From contig CANGIF010000003.1 of NCBI GenBank assembly GCA_947453885.1, positions 1 through 64,000 on the forward strand: a stretch of 64,000 nucleotides of DNA, given 5' to 3'. This stretch comes from Flavobacteriaceae bacterium. Its GTDB lineage: Bacteria; Bacteroidota; Bacteroidia; Flavobacteriales; Flavobacteriaceae. How positions within the stretch are numbered: position 1 is the stretch's first letter; each line of letters opens with the position of its first letter. Below are positions 44,291-53,954 of the stretch, piece after piece. The position numbers and the translations under genes are program-made. The notes beneath the pieces were generated by a model. It did no database searches. It worked only from the letters and a program-made list of their open reading frames with translations, and was not told the DNA's origin.

Positions 44291-45097
44291 TTATTTATTT
44301 AGAACAATTTTGTAGCTAGTAGTTCCTTTGTCGTTGGACAATGAAACTATGTATATGCCATTATTGAAACCAGACAAGTCAATTGCTTGTGTTGTTCCAA
44401 AATTTTGAGTATCTACTTTTTGAGACAACACTGTTTCACCTAAAATGTTAACAACAGTTATAGTGTTCACCTCATTTTTGTATTCTATATTAAAAACACC
44501 ATTAGAAGGATTTGGATAAATTACAGCTTCTGGATGCGCCGCAAACGTTTCAGTTGCTAAGGTTGGTTGCCAAGTAAGTGTTAATCCAGTAAAGTTGGTA
44601 TCAGCAGCTGGTGTTTGATTGTCAACAGCCGGTCCTTTAGTAAAAGGAATGTAACGTGTTACCGTAGCGGTACCATGTCCCCAAGTTTCTTGAATACATA
44701 CTCTGTACGATCCATCTGCTACTACAGCACCAGCCACATTAGTTCCATTCCAAGTCACCGTTTGTGAAGCAAAATTAGTGGTTGTCGCTCCAGAAGTAGC
44801 ATCTACAACACTACTTGCCGATTTTGCTTTCCAAGTAGGCAAATGGTCGTTGGTACTACCACCCCAATATCTCACTTTCGTTTTAACAAAAGTAGAAGTT
44901 CCAGCAGTAGTACCACAAGGTGTACAACTTTCAATCCATACAGCAAGTACGTATCTTGCATTTGTTTCATAAATTCCAGTGGTGTGTTTTGGGCACGTTA
45001 ATTTAAATGTCAAACTACCGGCAGTTTGCGCAAAAGCTGTAACAGAAAAACACAGTACAAATAGTGTTCCGGCAATAGAAAGTAAATTTTTTTTCAT
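44291..45097 (-). CDS. T9SS-secreted DUF2271-like protein
   Basis: Starting at the ATG at 45097 (an earlier in-frame ATG at 45127 would put ten residues before the signal peptide), the product has 268 residues. It has a signal peptide (MKKNLLSIAGTLFVLCFSVT...FAQ), and a body resembling DUF2271: RYVLAVWIESCTPCG, LPTWKAKSASSVVDATSGAT, VTWNGTNVAGAVVADGSYRV. It ends in a classic T9SS type A sorting domain (AVIYPNPSNGVFNIEY, GIYIVSLSNDKGTTSYKIVL). The CTPC pair could bind metal or form a disulfide. The protein is exported through the outer membrane. It stands alone, with its own promoter and terminator. The function of DUF2271 proteins is unknown. Confidence 0.85.
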   Translation of the reverse strand: MKKNLLSIAGTLFVLCFSVTAFAQTAGSLTFKLTCPKHTTGIYETNARYVLAVWIESCTPCGTTAGTSTFVKTKVRYWGGSTNDHLPTWKAKSASSVVDATSGATTTNFASQTVTWNGTNVAGAVVADGSYRVCIQETWGHGTATVTRYIPFTKGPAVDNQTPAADTNFTGLTLTWQPTLATETFAAHPEAVIYPNPSNGVFNIEYKNEVNTITVVNILGETVLSQKVDTQNFGTTQAIDLSGFNNGIYIVSLSNDKGTTSYKIVLNK

Positions 45098-45187
45098 TAT
45101 AATTAATTTTAGTTTAGTTAATAACATCCCTTCTGAAAGATACCCTACTCGTTAAGGAACTCTTAAGAAAGGCAGTGATTGGTTTTG

Positions 45188-45218
45188 CAAATATACTTAT
45201 AAAAGTAAAACCTCAAAA
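45188..45218 (-). promoter_or_regulatory. Promoter TTTG-N18-TATATTTG
   Basis: On the minus strand TTTTG (45218-45214) and TATATTTG (45195-45188) are spaced 18 bases apart, matching the Bacteroidetes consensus. The predicted leader before the DUF2271-like gene is about 80 bases. Confidence 0.65.
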
Positions 45219-45285
45219 TTCAATAAGTTGTAAAACAACTTTTTAAGCAATCCTTAAGAAAAAGGATTAAAAAACGTTCTGAAAC

Positions 45286-45315
45286 AAAAAAAACGTTCAA
45301 TTACTTGAACGTTTT
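45286..45315 (-). terminator. Terminator after tRNA-Arg
   Basis: A hairpin with arms AACGTTCAA/TTGAACGTT and a 4-base loop, flanked by A/T runs, lies 17 bases after the tRNA 3' end. Confidence 0.8.
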
Positions 45316-45332
45316 ACTAAAAACAATACTTG

Positions 45333-45406
45333 TGACCGCGAAGGGATTCGAACCCCCAACCCTCAGAGCCGAAATCTGATATTCTATCCAGTTGAACTAC
45401 GCAGCC
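45333..45406 (-). tRNA. tRNA-Arg (anticodon UCG)
   Basis: The minus strand folds as a cloverleaf: acceptor GGCTGCG/CGCGGTC with two G-U pairs, D arm GTTC...GAAT, anticodon stem TCAGA/TCTGA with loop TTTCGGC giving anticodon TCG (reads CGA), and T arm with GGTTCGAATCC. The 3' CCA is not encoded. It lies 33 bases after the YqeY-family gene and could be cotranscribed with it. Confidence 0.93.
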
Positions 45407-45439
45407 TTATTACTAATTCAATTATGAATTTACAAGTGA

Positions 45440-45889
45440 CTATACCAACAACTTTTTTACTACTGCTGAAATCGTTTTACCTTCAGCCTGTCCTCCAATT
45501 TGTTCTGAAGCCATTCCCATTACTTTTCCCATAGCTGCAATTCCTGACGCTCCAGTTGCTGCTATAATGGAAGCTACTATTGCTTCTACCTCTGCTTCAG
45601 AAAGTTGTGCAGGCAAAAACTTTTCAATAACCGCTATTTGAGCTATTTCGGGTTCGGCTAAATCCGGACGGTGTTGGTTGGTGTAAATAGTAGCACTGTC
45701 TTTACGCATTTTGATTAAACGCTGTAAAATTTTAATTTCATCACTTTCAGAGATTTCCTCTTTTGCGCCTGATTCTGTTTGTGCTAACAAAATAGCCGAT
45801 TTTATGGCTCTTAAAGCTTCTAAAGCCACAGTGTCTTTTGCTTTCATGGCGATTTTTAATTCGTCCATGATTTTAGATGATAAACTCAT
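45440..45889 (-). CDS. GatB/YqeY-domain protein
   Basis: The ATG at 45889 gives a 149-residue protein (MSLSSKIMDELKIAMKAKDT...); an upstream in-frame ATG at 45946 would add 19 residues unlike the family. It is the helical YqeY fold found fused to GatB, with LEALRAIKSAILLAQTE, DEIKILQRLIKMRKDSATIY and the closing AMGKVMGMASEQIGGQAEGK. The role is thought to involve tRNA-dependent processes but is not established. It follows the dcw cluster after a terminator and precedes tRNA-Arg. Confidence 0.9.
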   Translation of the reverse strand: MSLSSKIMDELKIAMKAKDTVALEALRAIKSAILLAQTESGAKEEISESDEIKILQRLIKMRKDSATIYTNQHRPDLAEPEIAQIAVIEKFLPAQLSEAEVEAIVASIIAATGASGIAAMGKVMGMASEQIGGQAEGKTISAVVKKLLV

Positions 45890-45964
45890 AATGTTGTATT
45901 TTACTAGATTAAGGATTGCATGACTTTTTGAAAGTAACTGTAGCAATTTTAGTGGTGCAAATAT

Positions 45965-46006
45965 AAAAAAAATAACCCGAAAACACTATGTGTATTTTCG
46001 GGTTAT
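45965..46006 (-). terminator. Terminator of the dcw cluster
   Basis: An ATAACCCGAAAA/TTTTCGGGTTAT stem (45972-46006) closes 20 bases after the ftsZ stop, with a T-run on the minus strand. It separates ftsZ from the YqeY-family gene. Confidence 0.88.
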
Positions 46007-46025
46007 GTCTAAATAATTTCTTTTA

Positions 46026-47966
46026 TTAATCTACATTGTCGTGTAAATAGGAATTGTTAGATCGCAATTGAACATCGTCGTTACTGTCCGTACCTAAGGA
46101 CATTCTCGAATTTTGAACTGTTCTAGGATTACTAGACAAATCAATTCCAGAACGTTTGTAAGCAGGTTCTTTTTCGTATTCATCTATTTTAGAAGGATTG
46201 TTATGAAATTTGTAGTTAAACTCTTTTAACTTTCTTCTTCTTTCATCTGCTTTAAGTCGTAACGTTTCTTCAATTGACATGTCCATTGGAGAAACGTTAT
46301 TTGCATTGTTTTCAAAAGTAATGGTAGGTTGCTCTTCCACTTGTTTTACAGTAATATTTAATTCTTCTGCAACTGGCTCAGCAACTACTACCGCAGCAGG
46401 TTTAGAATTTAACAATTGGTCTTCCAATTCCATGTATTCCTCTAAAGAATATTTAACCACACCTTCTTTACTAAGTTCTGTAAAAGGAACAACCTGAACA
46501 GGTTCGTTTACTTTAATATTTTTAGTTTCGGGACTTAATTCAAAAACTACCGTAGCAGTATCTTCAACTGGAACTTCATTTTTTATAGGAATGTCAAAAC
46601 TAAATGTAATTTGTTCTTCTTCTTTAATTAGGACTTTTTTTTCAAAAACTTCTGGTTGGTGAAACGTAAAATCCAAATCTTTAATAGGAGAAACAATTTC
46701 AAAAGTAACATCTAAATTTTTAATAAATTCAGACATTTCTAATAATTCGTTTTCATTTATTACAACCGTTTCTTTAACTTCATTAAAAGTAACCGGTACA
46801 GCAGCAACCGTGTCGTCTAACAATTCAAAAACAATTTTTTCTTCTGGCTGACTTGATGTAGTACTGCTTTCAACTTGAAAAGGATTGACCGTTTTTTGTG
46901 TTAAGTCTTGAACAATGCGTTGTTCATCATCAAGAGAATGAATTATTTTTTTTTGTTCTGTGTTGACAATATCGTTTTGTTGTTCAACGTTAAAACCTGT
47001 TGCTATAATGGTTACTGCAATAGAATCGCCTAAAGATTCATCTTCGCCCACACCCATAATAATATTGGCATTGAACCCAGCTTCAACTTGAATGTGATCA
47101 CTGATTTCACCAATTTCATCTATGGTGATTTCATTTGAACCCGAAACTATAAGAAGCAATACGTTTTTGGCACCTTGAATTTTATTATCATCCAACAATG
47201 GAGAATCTAATGCCGCTACTATTGCGTCTTTTGCTCTATTTTGACCGTCAGCTGTAGCAGAACCCATAATAGCAGAGCCACTATTAGACAATACCGTTTT
47301 AGCATCTTTTAAATCAATATTTTGTGTGTAATGGTGTGTAATTACCTCCGCAATTCCTCTGGAGGCCGTTGCTAAAACCTCGTCTGCTTTAGAAAACCCC
47401 GCTTTAAAACCTAAATTACCATACACTTCTCTCAATTTATTGTTGTTGATTACAATCAAAGAATCGACTTGCTTTCTTAATTTTTCAACTCCAAGTAAGG
47501 CTTGCTCGTAACGTACCTTCCCTTCAAATTGAAACGGTTTAGTTACAATTCCAACGGTTAGTATGCCCCTTTCTTTGGCTAATTGAGCAATAACTGGTGC
47601 AGCACCTGTTCCTGTTCCACCACCCATTCCAGCAGTAATGAACACCATTTTTGTATTGCTGTCCAACATTTTTTCTATGTCAGCAATACTTTCCAAAGCA
47701 GATTGTTGGCCTACATCAGGATTTGCGCCCGCTCCAAGACCTTCTGTTAAACTCATTCCTAATTGAATCTTATTTGGAACTGGACTGTTTTGTAAAGCTT
47801 GAGAGTCCGTATTACAAACAATAAAATCTACGCCGTTAATTCCTTGACGAAACATGTGGTTGATAGCATTACTTCCGCCACCTCCTACACCAATTACTTT
47901 AATTACATTTGACTGGTTTTTTGGTAAATCAAATGATATACTTCCAAATTCTGAGTTGCTAGGCAT
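46026..47966 (-). CDS. ftsZ: Cell division protein FtsZ with long C-terminal extension
   Basis: A tubulin-like GTPase that polymerises into the division ring. The nucleotide-binding GVGGGGSNAINHM is near 26-38 and the tubulin signature GGGTGTG is at 115-121. The globular part ends near residue 327 (DSIAVTIIATGF), but the protein has 646 residues, so about 320 residues form an acidic, low-complexity extension with repeats of valine/glutamate-rich segments. The canonical C-terminal FtsA-binding peptide is not obvious; the chain ends NNSYLHDNVD. Long FtsZ tails are common in Bacteroidetes. It is the last gene of the dcw cluster, 46 bases after ftsA. Confidence 0.96.
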   Translation of the reverse strand: MPSNSEFGSISFDLPKNQSNVIKVIGVGGGGSNAINHMFRQGINGVDFIVCNTDSQALQNSPVPNKIQLGMSLTEGLGAGANPDVGQQSALESIADIEKMLDSNTKMVFITAGMGGGTGTGAAPVIAQLAKERGILTVGIVTKPFQFEGKVRYEQALLGVEKLRKQVDSLIVINNNKLREVYGNLGFKAGFSKADEVLATASRGIAEVITHHYTQNIDLKDAKTVLSNSGSAIMGSATADGQNRAKDAIVAALDSPLLDDNKIQGAKNVLLLIVSGSNEITIDEIGEISDHIQVEAGFNANIIMGVGEDESLGDSIAVTIIATGFNVEQQNDIVNTEQKKIIHSLDDEQRIVQDLTQKTVNPFQVESSTTSSQPEEKIVFELLDDTVAAVPVTFNEVKETVVINENELLEMSEFIKNLDVTFEIVSPIKDLDFTFHQPEVFEKKVLIKEEEQITFSFDIPIKNEVPVEDTATVVFELSPETKNIKVNEPVQVVPFTELSKEGVVKYSLEEYMELEDQLLNSKPAAVVVAEPVAEELNITVKQVEEQPTITFENNANNVSPMDMSIEETLRLKADERRRKLKEFNYKFHNNPSKIDEYEKEPAYKRSGIDLSSNPRTVQNSRMSLGTDSNDDVQLRSNNSYLHDNVD

Positions 47967-48012
47967 AATATTTGGTTTTATTCTGTTATTCTATTCTTTT
48001 TTATTTACTTTT

Positions 48013-49407
48013 TTATTCTGCTTTGTCAAGAAAATCTTTAATTTTCTCTACATATTTTTCAAAGAAACCTCTTGTAATAGTACTTGAAGTTGTTTCCTGT
48101 CTTTCGGGTGCTTCTCTTTTCACTTCGTGTGTTGCTACTTCAACCGTTTCAACTACCGCTTCAATTTCAGGCGCCTTTTCGACTCTAAAAACTGGTTGCA
48201 CATTCTTTAAAGGTATTTCTTTTTCTATTTTGATTGCACTTCTAGAATTGTTTTCTGCTCCTTTAATTACCAATCCAACAGCAGTAGCAAACAAAGGATT
48301 TGAAATTTCTTCACTTGAATTGCCTGCTAAATGTTCATTAGGATACCCAATTCTTGTGTCCATTCCTGTAATGTACTCTACTAATTGTTTGATATGCTTC
48401 AATTGAGCACCACCTCCAGTTAGCACTATACCTGCAATGAGTTTTTTTCTTGGATCTTCATGACCGTAACTCTTTATTTCAGAAAAAACTTGTTCAATAA
48501 TTTCAACTACACGAGCATTGATTATTTTAGACAAATTCTTTAACGAAATCTCTTTTGGTTCTCGACCTCTTAACCCAGGTATTGATACTATTTCATTGTC
48601 TTTATTTTCTCCAGGCCAAGCAGAACCAAACTTAACTTTTAACGCCTCGGCTTGTTTTTCAATTATAGAACATCCTTCTTTAATGTCGTCTGTAATCACA
48701 TTTCCTCCAAATGGAATAACTGCTGTATGTCGGATTATGCCGTCTTTAAAAATAGCTAAATCCGTTGTGCCACCACCAATATCAATTAAGGCTACACCTG
48801 CCTCTTTCTCTTCTTGACTTAAAACAGCATCTGAAGAAGCCAAGGGTTCAAGGGTCAACCCTGACAGTTCAATTCCTGAGCTTTGGACACAACGCACAAC
48901 GTTTCGGATTGAAGCAGCTTGTCCAACCACAACATGAAAGCTAGCTTCCAATCTTCGACCGTACATACCAATTGGTTCTTTAATTTCCGATTGTCCATCA
49001 ATAATAAATTGTTGTGGCAAAACGTGAATTATTTCCTCACCTGGAAGCATTGCTAATTTGTTTACTTGATCAATTAACAATTGAATGTCTTTGCCACTGA
49101 TTACTTCGTCAGGATTACTTCTTGAAACATAATCACTATTTTGAATACTTCGAATGTGTTGACCGGCAATTCCAACCACCACGTCTTTTATTTTGTATCC
49201 AGAATTTAGTTCGGCTTCTTCAACAGCTTGTTGAATTGACTGAATGGTTTGCGTGATATTGTTTACCACACCGCGAGCAACTCCCAGACTTTTTGATTTA
49301 CCAATTCCAAGTATTTCTAATTTGCCATACTCGTTTTTTTTACCAATCATGGCAACAATTTTGGTTGTTCCAATGTCTAATCCTACTGCAATGTTTTCTT
49401 TTTCCAT
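48013..49407 (-). CDS. ftsA: Cell division protein FtsA
   Basis: A 464-residue actin-fold ATPase that tethers FtsZ filaments to the membrane. Phosphate loops are GLDIGTTKIVAMIG (about 9-22) and LIDIGGGTTDLAIFKDG near 205-221; the adenosine motif is GIVLTGGGAQLKHIKQLVEY. The C-terminus has an amphipathic helix (GFFEKYVEKIKDFLDKAE) suited to membrane binding. A linker rich in valine and glutamate (about 380-440) precedes it, longer than in E. coli FtsA. The gene is 8 bases after ftsQ and just upstream of ftsZ. Confidence 0.96.
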   Translation of the reverse strand: MEKENIAVGLDIGTTKIVAMIGKKNEYGKLEILGIGKSKSLGVARGVVNNITQTIQSIQQAVEEAELNSGYKIKDVVVGIAGQHIRSIQNSDYVSRSNPDEVISGKDIQLLIDQVNKLAMLPGEEIIHVLPQQFIIDGQSEIKEPIGMYGRRLEASFHVVVGQAASIRNVVRCVQSSGIELSGLTLEPLASSDAVLSQEEKEAGVALIDIGGGTTDLAIFKDGIIRHTAVIPFGGNVITDDIKEGCSIIEKQAEALKVKFGSAWPGENKDNEIVSIPGLRGREPKEISLKNLSKIINARVVEIIEQVFSEIKSYGHEDPRKKLIAGIVLTGGGAQLKHIKQLVEYITGMDTRIGYPNEHLAGNSSEEISNPLFATAVGLVIKGAENNSRSAIKIEKEIPLKNVQPVFRVEKAPEIEAVVETVEVATHEVKREAPERQETTSSTITRGFFEKYVEKIKDFLDKAE

Positions 49408-49415
49408 AACCTAAC

Positions 49416-50138
49416 TTATTTTGTACACACCACTTGTTGTGTAAACTTCAGATTTATTTTTTTATAATGATAGAGTGAACTATCCAAACTTGCTTTTTGA
49501 AAAAATGCTTTATAATTCTTGAATTTACTTTCAACATTTATTGTTCTACCAAATTCAATTTCATAATCGTAATTTCTATTCATCATTTTTAAGCCACCAT
49601 TGGGAGCAATCTGTATCCCTATGATGTTTTTTCTTAAAAAATCATCCTTGTATATTAGCTGTAATAAACTAACAAAATCCTGCTTGTATTCCGTTGCAAT
49701 TGTTCCGTAAATCAAAGGAACTCTTGCTGTAAAATGATCCGACAAGGGCATTGTATTTCCTTGTATGTCAATATAAAAGGAGTCGTCACCATTTACAAAC
49801 CTTCCAATTGGAGTTTTCTGTTTAACTACTGCTTTTAGAACGCCATTAATTGTAACAAAAACCTCTGATTTTTCAACCATCGGACATTTGTTTACGGATT
49901 TTTCCAGCTTGTTCAAATCTAATTTAACTTTTTGAATACTTTTAGCACTTTGAAAATTTTCTATTAACAATTTATTAACCGTTTCTTGTTTAAGAAACAA
50001 ATTGTTTTCTCCAACAAAAACCACCTCACTTCCAACTAATTTTCGAGATTCATTTCTGTTTTTTGTAAATGAATACAGGAAAATAATTAGCAGCAATAGC
50101 ACTACTAGTCGAATATTTTGCCAATTAAAGACTTTCAT
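49416..50138 (-). CDS. ftsQ: Cell division protein FtsQ
   Basis: From the ATG at 50138 the protein has 240 residues; a second in-frame ATG at 50147 would add three. It has one membrane helix (LVVLLLLIIFLYSF) and a periplasmic POTRA-like region followed by a beta domain containing KQKTPIGRFVNGDDSFYIDI. FtsQ links the division ring to peptidoglycan synthesis. Its start overlaps the end of murC by 14 bases, suggesting translational coupling. Confidence 0.88.
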   Translation of the reverse strand: MKVFNWQNIRLVVLLLLIIFLYSFTKNRNESRKLVGSEVVFVGENNLFLKQETVNKLLIENFQSAKSIQKVKLDLNKLEKSVNKCPMVEKSEVFVTINGVLKAVVKQKTPIGRFVNGDDSFYIDIQGNTMPLSDHFTARVPLIYGTIATEYKQDFVSLLQLIYKDDFLRKNIIGIQIAPNGGLKMMNRNYDYEIEFGRTINVESKFKNYKAFFQKASLDSSLYHYKKINLKFTQQVVCTK

Positions 50139-51474
50139 TGATTGCATTTTTTATTGCGGGAACTAATTCACCAATATCACCTGCTCCAATTGTTACCACA
50201 ACTGTTGCATCTGAACTAAGAATTTTCTCTATTACATTCGATTTTGACACCAACTCTTTATGAGGATTATCTATTTTTTGTAACAACCATTCCGCTGTAA
50301 TTCCTTCAATTGGAAGCTCTCTAGCAGGATAAATATCTAAAAGTAGCACTTGATCAAATTTAGCCAAGCTTTTACCAAAATCAGTTCCAAAATCACGAGT
50401 TCTACTGAATAAATGCGGCTGAAAAACGGCCAATACTTTTTGAGTAGGATACAACTCGCTTATAGCTTGATGTACTGCGTTTATTTCTGTTGGATGATGA
50501 GCATAATCGTCAACATACACCTTTTGATTCGTTTTAATTTGGTAAGAAAATCTTCTTTTGATACCTTTAAAACTGGCTAATGCATTTGCTATATCTTTGT
50601 TGGAAACACCATAAGTTTTAGCCATTGCTAAAGCCATCAATGCATTCATCAAATTGTGCTTTCCTGGCAATGTGAATTCGACATTGAAAATAGTGTCAAT
50701 TGGCGTAACAACATCAAAAACATAGTTATTGTTTTGTATACGAATGTTTTGAGCCGAATAAATTCCGCTACCTGAAATTGAGCATGTAATTCCTTCTAAA
50801 GGTAAGCCAAACGGAACAAACATATTTGATTTGTCTTCAATTTTATGCGCAAATTCTCTAAAAGAGGCTTCAATTGCATTTTTATCTCCATAAATATCCA
50901 AATGATCAGCATCCATAGAAGTTACACAGGCTATGTTAGGATAAAGATGTAAAAAAGAACGATCAAATTCATCCGCTTCAACAACTGTAACTGTTTGTCC
51001 TTCTCCAATTAAATTTGAATTATAATTTTCTACAATTCCACCAATAAATGCTGTTACATCTACACCGCTTTGATATAAAATATGACCTAATATGCCAGAA
51101 GTTGTTGTTTTACCGTGTGTTCCTGCTACTGCAAAACAAAAAGTGTCGCGCGTAATGATTCCTAAAACTTCTGCACGCTTTTTAATTGTAAAATTTCGTT
51201 CTACAAAATAATTCCATTCTGAATGTGTAATGGGTACTGCGGGTGTTACAATTACTAAAGTGTTTTCAACATAAAAATCAGTAGGTATGTAACTTATCTT
51301 GTCTTCAAAATGTATATTCATGCCAGAGGCAATCAAGTTTTCTGTTAATACCGTTGGCGTTTTGTCGTAACCAGAAACGTTTTTGCCACTATTTTGAAAA
51401 AAACGAGCTAAAGCACTCATTCCAATGCCACCGATACCAATAAAATATACGTTTTGAATTTGATTGAGGTTCAT
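50125..51474 (-). CDS. murC: UDP-N-acetylmuramate--L-alanine ligase MurC
   Basis: A 449-residue Mur ligase adding L-alanine to UDP-MurNAc. The N-terminal nucleotide motif is FIGIGGIGMSALARF (about 11-25), the ATP P-loop is AGTHGKTTTSGILGHIL near 114-130, and DDYAHHPTEI carries the MurC-type signature. The length fits. It lies between murG (54 bases away) and ftsQ, in the usual dcw order. Confidence 0.96.
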   Translation of the reverse strand: MNLNQIQNVYFIGIGGIGMSALARFFQNSGKNVSGYDKTPTVLTENLIASGMNIHFEDKISYIPTDFYVENTLVIVTPAVPITHSEWNYFVERNFTIKKRAEVLGIITRDTFCFAVAGTHGKTTTSGILGHILYQSGVDVTAFIGGIVENYNSNLIGEGQTVTVVEADEFDRSFLHLYPNIACVTSMDADHLDIYGDKNAIEASFREFAHKIEDKSNMFVPFGLPLEGITCSISGSGIYSAQNIRIQNNNYVFDVVTPIDTIFNVEFTLPGKHNLMNALMALAMAKTYGVSNKDIANALASFKGIKRRFSYQIKTNQKVYVDDYAHHPTEINAVHQAISELYPTQKVLAVFQPHLFSRTRDFGTDFGKSLAKFDQVLLLDIYPARELPIEGITAEWLLQKIDNPHKELVSKSNVIEKILSSDATVVVTIGAGDIGELVPAIKNAINESL

Positions 51475-51528
51475 TATTAATTTATTTCAGGTTTACTGTT
51501 TCTGTTTTAACTTTTTATATTTTAGATG

Positions 51529-52623
51529 CTAAATTGTTGGCACTAATTTTATAATTTCATTTACTATATCCAGAGTCGCATTAGGTTTAGCTAGCTTTTT
51601 AATGTTTACCGAAAGCTCTTTTTGTAACGTTTCATTTGAAAGTAAGTCCGTAAATAATGGTTCAAATTGAACTTCTAATTCACTTTCTTTAAGTAAAAGT
51701 GCGCCCTTTTTTTCAACTATTGCCTTTGCATTTTTAGTTTGATGGTCTTCAGCAACATTTGGAGAAGGAATAAAAACAACTGGTTTTCCAACCAATGCTA
51801 ACTCAGATACCGAAGAAGCACCAGCTCGCGAAATGATTAAATCAGCTGCGGCATAGACCAAATCCATTCGGTCTATAAAAGCAGTAACTTGAACGTTTTG
51901 GCTGTTGTACTTTTTATAATCTTCAAAATAAAACGAACCACATTGCCAAATAATTTGAACGTTTTGTTTTTCGAAAAAAGGCAATTCTTTTTCAATTAGT
52001 TGGTTAATTCGTCTAGCACCTAAACTTCCTCCTAAAACTAAAATTGTTTTTTTGGTAGCATTTAATTTAAAATAGGCAATTCCTTCTGTTCGTTTTTCAT
52101 CGCTATTTAATAGATCTTGTCTAACGGGATTTCCAGTCAATACCAATTTGTTTTTTGGAAAGTAGGCTTCTAAATTTTCGTATGCAACACAAATCGAATG
52201 CGCTTTTTTACTCAGAATTTTATTGGTTATTCCCGGATAGGAATTTTGCTCTTGGATTACAGTTGGTATATTAAAAGTAGTAGCTATTTGTAACAAGGGG
52301 CCACTGGCAAAACCTCCGGTTCCTATTACAACATCAGGCTTGAAGGCTTTAATAATACTTCTGGATTTCAACAAACTACTAAACAACTTAAAAGGAAACA
52401 ATGCGTTTTGCAATGTTAATTTGCGTTGCAAACCTGCTATCCACAATCCTTCAATTTGGTAGCCTGCTTGAGGAACTTTTTTCATTTCCATTTTATCTGC
52501 AGCTCCAACAAAAAGAAAAGCAGCATCTGGAAAACGTTTCTTTAATTCGTTTGCAATTGCAATTGCAGGATATATGTGTCCTCCAGTTCCTCCCCCACTC
52601 AAAATGAATCTTGGCTGTTTCAT
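51529..52623 (-). CDS. murG: MurG N-acetylglucosaminyltransferase
   Basis: The ATG at 52623 gives 364 residues; an earlier in-frame ATG at 52644 would overlap ftsW by 20 bases. Family GT28: the N-terminal loop is [33 protein letters not shown] is a second glycine loop, and [10 protein letters not shown] plus [16 protein letters not shown] form the UDP-GlcNAc site. It makes lipid II at the inner membrane. It starts one base after the ftsW stop. Confidence 0.95.
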   Translation of the reverse strand: MKQPRFILSGGGTGGHIYPAIAIANELKKRFPDAAFLFVGAADKMEMKKVPQAGYQIEGLWIAGLQRKLTLQNALFPFKLFSSLLKSRSIIKAFKPDVVIGTGGFASGPLLQIATTFNIPTVIQEQNSYPGITNKILSKKAHSICVAYENLEAYFPKNKLVLTGNPVRQDLLNSDEKRTEGIAYFKLNATKKTILVLGGSLGARRINQLIEKELPFFEKQNVQIIWQCGSFYFEDYKKYNSQNVQVTAFIDRMDLVYAAADLIISRAGASSVSELALVGKPVVFIPSPNVAEDHQTKNAKAIVEKKGALLLKESELEVQFEPLFTDLLSNETLQKELSVNIKKLAKPNATLDIVNEIIKLVPTI

Positions 52624-52624
52624 G

Positions 52625-53935
52625 TTATTTGTTTTTGACGGCATTCATAGGATTAACAGTTGCTTCTTCAATAGAATAATCCGCATCGAATTCCTCGTTT
52701 GCTTGTAGTTCCATTGCTTCTTCTTTCGCTTTTTGTTCGTCAATCATTCGTTGAAGAATTGCATTTCGCTCTTCATTTTCTTTCAACTCTTGAATAATTT
52801 CTTCTTCTTTTTTAGTTACACTAAGTATAATTCCTAATGCAATACAAGTCATCCAGATTGAACTACCGCCACTGCTTATTAAAGGTAATGTTTGTCCTGT
52901 AACTGGAAACAGTTCAACTGCAACAGCCATGTTAACCATTGCTTGAAAAATCATTGGAAAACCTAAGCCTATTACTAATAGTTTTCCATACATGGAATTG
53001 GTTTTATGCGCTGCAATTACAAATCTAAAAAGTAAAAGCAGGTACATCAAAAGTACCATACATCCTCCTAACAATCCCCATTCTTCAACAATAATTGCGT
53101 ATATAAAATCGGAAGAAGATTGTGGTAGAAAGTTTTTTTGAACACTTTTCCCTGGCCCTAAACCATAAATTCCACCGGTAGCAATTGCTATTTTAGCTTT
53201 TTCAATTTGGTAATCATCCTCACCTGGTTTGTTTTTAGAAAAATTGTCAATCCTTGATATCCAAGTGTCAACTCTATTTGGAAAAGCATCAGGAAATTTT
53301 TTAGCCAATACTATAAATATGGCTAATAAAACAACACCCGATCCAAGAATAAGTGCACTGTATTTTAAGGGATATTTGCCTACAAAAGTCAACATTAAAA
53401 CCATTGAAAATAATAAAGCTGCAGTTGACAAATTGGCTGGTAATATTAAAGCAATTGTTACAAAAACAGGTGCCCAAAGCTCAATTAAAGATGCTTTAAA
53501 TGTTATGGGAACTTCCCTGTTTTTGGATAAATATCGAGCTACAAACAACATCAAAACTATTGATGCAAGTGTTGATGTTTGAAAAGTAATTCCAATAAAC
53601 GGAATTTTAATCCATCTGCTTGCGTTTGCACCTGCAATTACAGTTCCCTTAACTAGCGTGAAGGCTAACAGCCCCCAAACAATCAATAAAGCAAAAAACG
53701 TAATTCCTCTATAATAATGATAAGGCACTTTATGAACAAAATAAATGATAATAAACCCCATGAAAATGTGAGCCAAATGAACAATTAAAAATGTCAATGT
53801 GTTGCCATTTCCATGATTCATATAGGCTAAATTACTACTGGCACTAAATACCGGCATAAACGAAAACAGTGCCAATAAAGCCACGAATGTCCAAATTGCT
53901 TTGTCTCCTTTTAAGTTGTATAGTAATTCTTTCAT
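52625..53935 (-). CDS. ftsW: Peptidoglycan glycosyltransferase FtsW
   Basis: The 436-residue SEDS polymerase has about nine or ten membrane segments. The SEDS hallmarks include [40 protein letters not shown] and a final [14 protein letters not shown] motif near 345. A 60-residue acidic cytoplasmic tail follows the last helix, longer than in many homologues. FtsW works with the PBP FtsI at the septum. It lies between murD and murG. Confidence 0.95.
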   Translation of the reverse strand: MKELLYNLKGDKAIWTFVALLALFSFMPVFSASSNLAYMNHGNGNTLTFLIVHLAHIFMGFIIIYFVHKVPYHYYRGITFFALLIVWGLLAFTLVKGTVIAGANASRWIKIPFIGITFQTSTLASIVLMLFVARYLSKNREVPITFKASLIELWAPVFVTIALILPANLSTAALLFSMVLMLTFVGKYPLKYSALILGSGVVLLAIFIVLAKKFPDAFPNRVDTWISRIDNFSKNKPGEDDYQIEKAKIAIATGGIYGLGPGKSVQKNFLPQSSSDFIYAIIVEEWGLLGGCMVLLMYLLLLFRFVIAAHKTNSMYGKLLVIGLGFPMIFQAMVNMAVAVELFPVTGQTLPLISSGGSSIWMTCIALGIILSVTKKEEEIIQELKENEERNAILQRMIDEQKAKEEAMELQANEEFDADYSIEEATVNPMNAVKNK

Positions 53936-53954
53936 GCTCTGTTTTTATGAAAAA

